From assembly GCA_964577275.1 (NCBI GenBank), contig CAZNYR010000027.1:1-40871 (forward strand): DNA of 40,871 bases, given 5' to 3'. The notes below the pieces were generated by a model that did no database searches, was not told the DNA's origin, and saw only the letters and a list, made by a program, of their open reading frames with translations. Made by a program: the position numbers and the translations under genes. Positions 31,898 to 38,888 of the stretch are shown here, piece by piece; within the stretch, counting starts at the first letter, position 1, and every line of letters starts with the position of its first letter. Origin of the DNA: UBA2561 sp964577275. Its GTDB lineage: Bacteria > Bacteroidota > Bacteroidia > Cytophagales > Thermoflexibacteraceae.

Positions 31898-32281
31898 TCA
31901 AAAGCGATTCCTGTTCATTCGGGAATCGCTTTTTTTATTGCCATACGCACAATGTCGGCAACCATTTCCGCAACAACTGCCACGGCACAAATGATAAAAT
32001 TCCGTAAAAACAATCAAGCCACCCTCCGAATAATAATGTAAATTTTCGATAAATTCATTATTTTTGACTGGAAAGGGTATTTTTTGAGCCTCCAAAACCA
32101 TTTGATTGATTTCTGATAAACAACCCTGACACAAGCAATCGTACTGTGTTTGTGCCAAAAAATGGTGGGTTTCTTTGCACACCTCTGCTTGCGAACATTG
32201 ACAATTCAGCACATCACCCACTTTGCATTCAAATAATTCGCCACAACGCGGACAACTTTTGGTTTCGTGTTTCAAAATCAA
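31898..32281 (-). CDS. Cysteine-rich CWC plus DUF5522 fusion protein
   Basis: The 127-residue protein has two cysteine modules. The N-terminal CPRCGELFECKVGD with CQCSQAEVC matches the cysteine-rich CWC family. The C-terminal YYSEGGLIVFTEFYHLCRG followed by SCCGNGCRHCAYG matches DUF5522. About eleven conserved cysteines suggest zinc or another metal cluster. Both families are usually separate short proteins in Bacteroidota, so the join is notable. The function is unknown. The last dozen residues after CAYGN are encoded by the terminator of the facing lysozyme gene and look like a recent tail extension. A TAATTTTG box (32311-32318, minus) lies upstream. The copper ATPase follows on the same strand with its 3' end 100 bases upstream. 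Confidence 0.82.
   Translation of the reverse strand: MILKHETKSCPRCGELFECKVGDVLNCQCSQAEVCKETHHFLAQTQYDCLCQGCLSEINQMVLEAQKIPFPVKNNEFIENLHYYSEGGLIVFTEFYHLCRGSCCGNGCRHCAYGNKKSDSRMNRNRF
31900..31933 (+). terminator. Lysozyme terminator overlapping the end of the opposite gene
   Basis: AAAAGCGATTCC (31900-31911) pairs perfectly with GGAATCGCTTTT (31922-31933), followed by T. The hairpin encodes, on the minus strand, the last residues (KKSDSRMNRNRF region) of the DUF5522 protein. Confidence 0.9.
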
Positions 32282-32380
32282 TTCGATTTAAAATTCGTTT
32301 TTTTTGATTTCAAAATTACTACATTTTGTAAATATTTCGTATAACAAAAAATAGTTTTTCAGGTATTTTGTTAGATACAA

Positions 32381-34609
32381 TTAACTTTCTAATCTGATAT
32401 ATTTCAGGCGTAAACTATTTAGGACTACCGAAACCGAACTACATGCCATCGCCAGCCCAGCGACCATCGGATTGAGCAAAAATCCGGTCATGGGATATAA
32501 AATTCCCATCGCAATCGGGATGGCTAACACATTGTAAATGAACGCCCAGAAAAGATTTTCTCGAATAGTTTTCAGGACAGCTTCCGATAATTTTTTGGCA
32601 ATCAAAATGCCGTTTAGGTCGCCTTGCAAGAGGGTTATTCCCGCCGATTCGAGGGCAATATCCGAGCCTCCCGCCAAGGAAATACCGACATCCGCCTGCG
32701 CTAATGCTTCCGAATCATTGATGCCATCACCTGTCATTGCCACGATTTTTCCTTGCGTCTGGAGCTGTCGGATAAAGTCGCCTTTTTCGTGTGGCAATAC
32801 ACCAGCCCGATAATTTTTTAAGCCAATTTCATCGGCAACTTTTTGGGCTGCGCCTGCATTATCGCCCGTAAGCATATAAGTCTGAATCTTGTTTTTATCC
32901 AATTTTTGGATAATTTCATAGGCTGATTTTTTGATGATATCCGCAATCGTTATTATGCCAAAAACTTCGGTCTGGTCGGCAAACAGGATAATGGTTTTTC
33001 CTGTCTTTTCAAACGTTTGTACTTGATGTTGCAAGGCTTCGGAAAATGGAATCTGATGTTCTAAAATAAAATTTCTATTTCCGATAATATATTGAGTATC
33101 ATTTATTTCTGCTCGGATTCCTTTGCCCAAAATATTTTCAAAATTCAGGAGTTTGTTATTTTTGATGGCTCGAAAATCGGCTTGGTCAAACTGATTTTCT
33201 AAATACGAAAGCACGGCTTTTGCCAGCGGATGGTCAGATTTTGATTCTATCAAATAGACGATTCTTTGATAAAATTTTTCGGATTCTTTTCCTTGAAAAA
33301 TACAACTATTTACTTTGGGTTTTCCTTCGGTAATTGTGCCTGTTTTATCCAAAACTACGGCATCGATTCGGGCAATTTTTTGGAGCTGTTCGGTATCTTT
33401 GACCAAAATACCGTGGGCTGCACCCCGTCCAATCCCTACGGTCAGGGCGGTGGGTGTTGCCAAACCCAAGGCACAGGGACAGGCAATAATTAATACGGCA
33501 ATCAGATTGGAAAAGGCATAGGCAAAATTGCCGAAAACCATCCAGATTCCGAAGGTTAAAATTGCCAAAATCAAGACGGTAGGCACAAAAATTCCTGCAA
33601 TTTTATCCACCAATTTTTGGATAGGCGGCTTGTCAGATTGCGCCTGCTCGACCCGCCGAATGATGTGCGAAAGTAAGGTATCATTGCCCACTTTTTGCGC
33701 TCGAATCTGGAGCGTTCCATTTTGATTGATGGTGCCTGCTTTGACGGCATCGCCTACTTTTTTGGGGACAGGCAAAGGCTCGCCCGAAAGCATACTTTCA
33801 TCTATAAAAGACTGACCCTCAACAACTTGTCCATCAATCGAAATGCGTTCGCCAGCCTTGATGAGTACTATATCGTTGGGCTGAATTTGGGAGGCGGTTT
33901 TTTTGATAGCTCGTCCATCTTGCCAAATGGTTACGGTGTCGGGCTGTAATTCCATCAATTTTTTGACCGCAAACGAGGTACGTGCTTTGGCGGATTCTTC
34001 GGCATATTTTCCGACCAAAATTAAGGTCAAAATCACGACCGCCGATTCGTAGTAGATGTGTGCGGGGAGTCCTTGTTGTTGAAAAAAATCGGGATAAAAC
34101 GTATTAAAGACACTAAACATAAAGGCGATTCCTGTACTCAAGGCGACCAGCGTATCCATATTACTCATGCCTTTTTGCGCCTGCCGAAATGCCGATACAT
34201 AAAACTCTTTTCCGCCATAAAAAATGACGGGTAAGGCGAGCAGTAATTGTACATATTGCGTATATGGAATTTTCCAGAACATGGCAAAAACAAAAATCGG
34301 GAGAGAAAATAACGCACTGATAATCAGTCGATTTTTAATATTTTCGAGGCGTTTTTTTTCGTTCTGAAATTGCAGTTTTCGACTTTTGGTTTTGAGTTGA
34401 AAGCCAATAGTTTGGACATTTTTTTGTAATTTTTGGATGGAAATTTCATCCGACTTCAGTATAATTTGTGCGGAATGATTGGCAAAACTCACCGATGCGT
34501 GCTGCACTTGGGTTTGTTTTTGGAGAAAGTTCTCCAGATTGACGGCACAAGAAGCGCAGGTCATGCCTTCGACCGTAAATTCTGTGGGTTGAGGTTCAAT
34601 GGGTTGCAT
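32381..34609 (-). CDS. copA: Copper-translocating P1B-type ATPase
   Basis: The 742-residue inner membrane pump has one N-terminal heavy-metal domain (TVEGMTCASCAVNLENF, CxxC at residues 17-20), eight membrane helices, and the actuator motif LSGEP. The transport motif CPCALGLATP (CPC near 375-377) marks the monovalent-copper group. Also present are the phosphorylated Asp in DKTGT (near 421), the HP motif in SDHPLAKAV, LTGDNAGAAQ and MTGDGINDSEALAQAD. It exports Cu(I), and possibly Ag(I), from the cytoplasm. A single metal domain is usual for bacteria. No CopZ, CopY or CueR-type regulator flanks it. It is divergent from infB. Confidence 0.94.
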   Translation of the reverse strand: MQPIEPQPTEFTVEGMTCASCAVNLENFLQKQTQVQHASVSFANHSAQIILKSDEISIQKLQKNVQTIGFQLKTKSRKLQFQNEKKRLENIKNRLIISALFSLPIFVFAMFWKIPYTQYVQLLLALPVIFYGGKEFYVSAFRQAQKGMSNMDTLVALSTGIAFMFSVFNTFYPDFFQQQGLPAHIYYESAVVILTLILVGKYAEESAKARTSFAVKKLMELQPDTVTIWQDGRAIKKTASQIQPNDIVLIKAGERISIDGQVVEGQSFIDESMLSGEPLPVPKKVGDAVKAGTINQNGTLQIRAQKVGNDTLLSHIIRRVEQAQSDKPPIQKLVDKIAGIFVPTVLILAILTFGIWMVFGNFAYAFSNLIAVLIIACPCALGLATPTALTVGIGRGAAHGILVKDTEQLQKIARIDAVVLDKTGTITEGKPKVNSCIFQGKESEKFYQRIVYLIESKSDHPLAKAVLSYLENQFDQADFRAIKNNKLLNFENILGKGIRAEINDTQYIIGNRNFILEHQIPFSEALQHQVQTFEKTGKTIILFADQTEVFGIITIADIIKKSAYEIIQKLDKNKIQTYMLTGDNAGAAQKVADEIGLKNYRAGVLPHEKGDFIRQLQTQGKIVAMTGDGINDSEALAQADVGISLAGGSDIALESAGITLLQGDLNGILIAKKLSEAVLKTIRENLFWAFIYNVLAIPIAMGILYPMTGFLLNPMVAGLAMACSSVSVVLNSLRLKYIRLES

Positions 34610-34728
34610 TATTTTTACGATTTTGAGATTGCACTAAAAAAATTTCAGCTTTATTTATGAAACTTATTGGGCAGATTGATGTTTTGTTTTTTGCCATTTC
34701 CGAATGGAGATGATATGATTCATCAAAT

Positions 34729-34755
34729 ATAAACAACTGAAAATCAGTTTATTAT
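34729..34755 (+). repeat. 27-bp TGATTWTCA element, copy 9
   Basis: The core TGAAAATCA is at 34738-34746, with left arm ATAAACAA and right arm TTTATTAT. The inner part, AACTGAAAATCAGTT, is palindromic apart from its centre. It lies between the divergent copA and infB genes. Confidence 0.5.
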
Positions 34756-34840
34756 ATTTTTAATGAATTGATTTATCCTCTCTAAGAACACTTCGCATCC
34801 AAAGGTTGTTAAAATAATTTAAAATTCAATTCGGATAATA

Positions 34841-34872
34841 TTTGTCCTATTGCAGAAAGAATCGTAATTTTG
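34841..34872 (+). promoter_or_regulatory. Promoter for infB
   Basis: TTTG (34841-34844), 20 bases, TAATTTTG (34865-34872): consensus in both boxes and spacing. A second -7 box, TATCTTTG, is at 34906-34913 without a -33 partner. The leader to the preferred ATG is about 165 bases. Confidence 0.75.
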
Positions 34873-34950
34873 CATTCGATTTTTCCCATTAGCGTCTTAC
34901 GTTGGTATCTTTGGGGTTTAGAAGCATAGTTTTATGACTGAAGATTTCGT

Positions 34951-34979
34951 AATCTCCGAGATTATGGGCGGAGATTTTT
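34951..34979 (+). promoter_or_regulatory. Terminator-like hairpin in the infB leader
   Basis: AATCTCCG (34951-34958) pairs perfectly with CGGAGATT (34969-34976) around a 10-base loop and is followed by five T in all. It lies between promoter and start codon, where it could act as an attenuator. Confidence 0.4.
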
Positions 34980-35044
34980 GCATTCTAAGTTGGGAAAAAA
35001 TCGTTCTGAGAGTTCACAAATTAGAAAAGCGAGACCAAATTTAT

Positions 35045-38000
35045 ATGTCTACTAGTAAAATGATGAGATTAAGCCTTGTGGCTAAGAAGCTCAATGTAGG
35101 GATTTCGACCATAGCGCAACACCTTGCCTCTAAGGGGCATGATGTGGATGGCAAGCCTAACACTCGAATCACGCCCGAACAGTATCACATTTTGGCTAAG
35201 GAGTTTGAATCTTCGATAGCAGCCAGACAGGAGGCTTCTAATCTCAACATTTCCAAAAAAAGCGAAAATATTATCATCGCAGATACGGAAAAACCATCGG
35301 AACATTCTGAAGATGATACCCGAATATTCATTAAGGATAATACGCATCAATCCGATAAATCTGAATCCGAATCCGATTCTGACCACAGTAATACTACCGA
35401 TAACACCGATGATTCGGTCATCAAAGCCAAAGGCGAATTGAAGGGTGGCGGACTAAAGGTCATCGGAAAAATTGACCTTGAAGAGGCAGACAAAGAAAAA
35501 GAGCCTTCGTCAAGACGCAGACGCAACAGGCGGCGTTCTCGGAAACGAAAAGAGGAGAACACCTCTCAAGAGAATCCTGAAAATTCATCAGTTGAAAATC
35601 AGCAGATTACACCGAAATCAGAACCTATCGTTACTCAAACACCTGCCGTAGTAACCAAGCCTGTCGTGCCAGAGGAGGTCGAAACGCAAGTTATTGAGGC
35701 AAAAGCAGAAAAGCTACAAGGATTGAAAGTTTTAGGCAAAATTGAATTGCCTACCGAATCGAAGAAGAAAAAACCAACACAAGGTAATCCAAAGGATGAT
35801 GCCTCTGCCAACAACAAGCGCAGACGGAAGCGAAAGCGCATCCGAAAACCCGCGGAAGGTGCTGCTGGTACGAATCAGAGCCAAACACCTAATCAGCAGG
35901 GCAGAAACAAAGACCCCAAAGAAGCCAATACCAATCGCCCAACGAATACTTCGGGTAATACTTCTAATAATACTACTACTTCGGGGGGAAATACTCAAAA
36001 TAGCAATTCGGGCAATACCCAGAATACAAATCGGTCAAGAAGCAATCATGGTTCTAACGCCAATCCTCGTGTGCAGGATAATCGCAATCAGCCGGATAAT
36101 CGAAAAAATAGACGGCGTAGAAAAATAGACAAACCTGCTGATAACCAACAGGTTTCGGATAAAGAAATTCAGGAAAAAATTAAAGATACGTTAGCGCGTT
36201 TGAGCGGTGGTGGCAAGGCTGGAACAGGCAAGGCGGCGCGCCGACAAAAGAAAGACAAACGACTCGAACGCGAACGCAGAGCCGCCGAACAACAGCAGGA
36301 AGATGCAAAAAAACTGCGCGTAACCGAATTTATTTCTGCCAATGATTTGGCGGTCTTGATGGAGGTTTCGGTCAATGAAGTTATTTCGAAGTGTATGTCC
36401 TTAGGAATGTTCGTTTCGATTAATCAAAGGCTTGATGCCGAGGCAATTACGTTTATTGCGGATGAATTTGATTACGAAATTGAGTTTGCCTCTGCCGAAG
36501 ATGAAATTGACGTAAATTTGGAGGTTGAAGATAAAACCGAAGATTTGCAGGCGCGCGCACCGATTGTTACGATTATGGGACACGTGGATCATGGTAAAAC
36601 TTCTTTACTGGATTATATTCGTGATTCCAAAATAACCGAAGGTGAAGCGGGCGGAATTACACAGCATATCGGAGCATATAGCGTAAAGGCAGAAAAAAGT
36701 GGAAAATATATCACATTTTTGGATACGCCCGGACACGAAGCTTTTACTGCCATGCGAGCAAGGGGAGCGAAAGTAACGGATGTGGTCATCGTAGTCATTG
36801 CTGCTGATGATAACGTGATGCCACAAACCAGAGAAGCCATTAATCATGCACAAGTGGCGGGCGTACCGATTGTTTTTGCATTAAACAAAGTCGATAAGCC
36901 CGAAGCCAACCCCAACAAAATCAAAGAAGAATTATCCCAAATGAATATTTTGGTCGAAGATTGGGGCGGCAAATACCAATGTCAAGAAATTTCGGCAAAA
37001 ACAGGACAAGGCATCGATGACTTACTCGAAGCTGTACTACTCGAAGCTGAAGTCCTTGAATTACAGGCAAATCCAGATAAACCTGCCACAGGGACAGTCA
37101 TCGAAGCATTCCTTGACAAAGGAAAAGGCTATGTTTCTACCATTCTGATTCAGGGCGGAACATTAAACGTGGGCGATACCATTTTGGCAGGCGCACATCA
37201 CGGACGAGTCAAGGCGATGAGTAATCATCTCGGAAAAAAACTCAATGATGCAGGTCCGGCAACACCCGTACAAGTATTGGGTTTGAATGGCGCACCGCAA
37301 GCAGGCGACAAATTTAATGTCTTGTTATCTGAGCGTGAAGCCCGTGATATTGCTACCAAACGAGGACAAATTCTCCGCGAACAAGGCATACGAGCTACTG
37401 TCCGAACGACACTCACAGACCTGGGACGACGCATTGCCTTAGGCAATTTCCAACAATTAAATATTATTCTCAAAGGCGATGTCGATGGTTCGGTGGAGGC
37501 ATTATCGGATTCCTTATTGAAATTATCAACGCCAGAAGTCGAAGTCAATATCATTCAGAAAGCGGTCGGACAAATTTCGGAATCTGATGTCCTGTTGGCG
37601 ACTGCCTCGGATGCTATTATTATTGGTTTCCAGGTGCGTCCATCGGCATCTGCCCGTAAATTAGCCGAGCAAGAAAGTGTCGAAATACGCTTATATTCAG
37701 TCATTTATAATGCCATTGACGAAGTTACAGCCGCCATGGAAGGAATGTTAGCTCCGACCATCAAAGAACAAATCACGGGAACTGCCGAAGTTCGAGATAC
37801 CTTCAAAATCTCCAAAGTCGGGATGGTTGCCGGATGTTACGTTACCGAAGGATTTATCAAACGTTCTTCTAAAGTCCGACTCATTCGGGATGGCATTGTC
37901 GTTTATGGAGGCGAAAATGGAGGCGAATTATTAGCCCTCAAACGATTCAAGGAAGACGTTGCTGAAGTCAAAAATGGCTACGAATGTGGCATGAGCGTCA

Positions 38001-38074
38001 GAAATTTCAATGACATCAAAGTTGGCGACGTTATCGAAGCCTACGAAGAAAAAGAAATCAAGCGAACACTCTAA
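35045..38074 (+). CDS. infB: Translation initiation factor IF-2
   Basis: IF-2 delivers initiator tRNA to the ribosome with GTP. I start at ATG 35045 (1009 residues) because MMRLSLVAKKLNVG is the usual opening of the family. The in-frame ATG at 34934 would add 37 residues unlike any IF-2 and crosses the leader hairpin. Domains: IF2_N (about 5-50); a long basic, low-complexity region with two GLKVxGKIxL repeats and Asn/Thr/Gln-rich tracts; a second IF2_N-like segment (VTEFISANDLAVLMEVS); a G domain with GHVDHGKT (about 512-519), DTPGHEAF and NKVDK; and C-terminal beta-barrel and fMet-tRNA domains. rimP and nusA, its usual upstream partners, are absent. Confidence 0.97.
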   Translation: MSTSKMMRLSLVAKKLNVGISTIAQHLASKGHDVDGKPNTRITPEQYHILAKEFESSIAARQEASNLNISKKSENIIIADTEKPSEHSEDDTRIFIKDNTHQSDKSESESDSDHSNTTDNTDDSVIKAKGELKGGGLKVIGKIDLEEADKEKEPSSRRRRNRRRSRKRKEENTSQENPENSSVENQQITPKSEPIVTQTPAVVTKPVVPEEVETQVIEAKAEKLQGLKVLGKIELPTESKKKKPTQGNPKDDASANNKRRRKRKRIRKPAEGAAGTNQSQTPNQQGRNKDPKEANTNRPTNTSGNTSNNTTTSGGNTQNSNSGNTQNTNRSRSNHGSNANPRVQDNRNQPDNRKNRRRRKIDKPADNQQVSDKEIQEKIKDTLARLSGGGKAGTGKAARRQKKDKRLERERRAAEQQQEDAKKLRVTEFISANDLAVLMEVSVNEVISKCMSLGMFVSINQRLDAEAITFIADEFDYEIEFASAEDEIDVNLEVEDKTEDLQARAPIVTIMGHVDHGKTSLLDYIRDSKITEGEAGGITQHIGAYSVKAEKSGKYITFLDTPGHEAFTAMRARGAKVTDVVIVVIAADDNVMPQTREAINHAQVAGVPIVFALNKVDKPEANPNKIKEELSQMNILVEDWGGKYQCQEISAKTGQGIDDLLEAVLLEAEVLELQANPDKPATGTVIEAFLDKGKGYVSTILIQGGTLNVGDTILAGAHHGRVKAMSNHLGKKLNDAGPATPVQVLGLNGAPQAGDKFNVLLSEREARDIATKRGQILREQGIRATVRTTLTDLGRRIALGNFQQLNIILKGDVDGSVEALSDSLLKLSTPEVEVNIIQKAVGQISESDVLLATASDAIIIGFQVRPSASARKLAEQESVEIRLYSVIYNAIDEVTAAMEGMLAPTIKEQITGTAEVRDTFKISKVGMVAGCYVTEGFIKRSSKVRLIRDGIVVYGGENGGELLALKRFKEDVAEVKNGYECGMSVRNFNDIKVGDVIEAYEEKEIKRTL

Positions 38075-38109
38075 AAAATACTCTAAAAAAATAGTGTAAG
38101 ATAATAATG

Positions 38110-38144
38110 CAGACCAGCCAAGTTTTTAAAATTTGACTGGTCTG
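38110..38144. terminator. Hairpin between convergent infB and heme lipoprotein genes
   Basis: CAGACCAG-C-CAA pairs with TTG-A-CTGGTCTG, one mismatch, with an AAGTTTTTAAAAT inner part. There is no strong T run. It resembles the hairpin at 16936-16970 in its inner CAAGTTTT core. Confidence 0.6.
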
Positions 38145-38161
38145 AACTTTACAAATTGGCT

Positions 38162-38761
38162 TTATTTTTCGGAAATAAATTCAATTTTCCAAAGCCCTCG
38201 TAATTGATTAGATTCATAACCTACTGCCTTGTCTTCTGGATATAATTCCGTAATAATTTGATGATTTTTTGGGGGTAAAGTCTTGCCGATTTCGCCATGA
38301 CAATTCAAACAAAGTGGCTGGGTCAAGATTGATTTATAGAAAACAGTACCTTCCAATTTTGACGTGCGTTTGGGATGTGCCTCAAATTCGGCAAAAATAA
38401 CCGAATCTTGAGCCGAAAGCGCATTCGCAGGATTGCGTGGTTTATCACTAATACGGCGAATTTTTACTTCATATTCCTTTGATAATGAGTCTGTTATCGG
38501 AATCGCACGCACATTGCAATAACGGATGGCTTCCTGAATGCCTTGCGTCTGTACGGCAGATTTGAGTTGGCGACTTAGTGCCTCAAAACTTTGCTGGGCA
38601 ATCTGATTGCCTTGACTTTCTAAGTTCGGTTGTCCCTCCGAAACAGAAAGCGAATTGGACATTTCCGTTGGTACTTTTTCGGGCGAAGTCGAGCAAGAAA
38701 AAACACAGCAACCCCACCAAAATAAACCCACCAAACTTATACGATTTAGTTTTTGATTCAT
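38162..38761 (-). CDS. Tll0287-like (DUF3365) heme lipoprotein
   Basis: The 199-residue protein has a signal peptide and lipobox VFSC (Cys23). A Tll0287-like domain follows with AIRYCNVRAIPITDSLSKEY, the family phrase ISDKPRNPANALSAQD and one c-type heme site CLNCH (151-155). The family folds like a PAS-type sensor that holds heme c, and in other proteins it forms the sensor half of kinases or chemoreceptors. Here it is free-standing and lipid-anchored, facing the periplasm. Redox or gas sensing is inferred from the fold, not proved. A histidine kinase gene lies 128 bases upstream on the same strand, so the two may be functionally linked. Confidence 0.87.
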   Translation of the reverse strand: MNQKLNRISLVGLFWWGCCVFSCSTSPEKVPTEMSNSLSVSEGQPNLESQGNQIAQQSFEALSRQLKSAVQTQGIQEAIRYCNVRAIPITDSLSKEYEVKIRRISDKPRNPANALSAQDSVIFAEFEAHPKRTSKLEGTVFYKSILTQPLCLNCHGEIGKTLPPKNHQIITELYPEDKAVGYESNQLRGLWKIEFISEK

Positions 38762-38857
38762 GGGAAATTAGCGTTTAGTACGTCATTGGACGATATGAAT
38801 TGTACTTTATTTTTGGTTAAGTACCAATACAGATTTAGTTTGTATTTTGTTTTGAAT

Positions 38858-38884
38858 ATAATTTATTGATAATCAATAAATTAC
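38858..38884 (+). repeat. 27-bp TGATTWTCA element, copy 10
   Basis: The core TGATAATCA is at 38867-38875, with left arm ATAATTTA and right arm TAAATTAC. The inner 19 bases (TTTATTGAT-A-ATCAATAAA) are a perfect palindrome. It lies 5 bases beyond the stop of the TPR kinase. Confidence 0.65.
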
Positions 38885-38888
38885 AAGA

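Noticed and set aside
34934..35044. An upstream in-frame ATG that would extend IF-2 by 37 residues
   Set aside because: The extra residues resemble no IF-2, they cross a leader hairpin, and the family begins at MMRLSLVAKKLNVG, so I start at 35045.
6193..38875. Reading the TGATAATCA sites as Fur boxes
   Set aside because: The Fur site is TGATAAT-n-ATTATCA. The flanks here do not give that second half, and the sites are not tied to iron genes.
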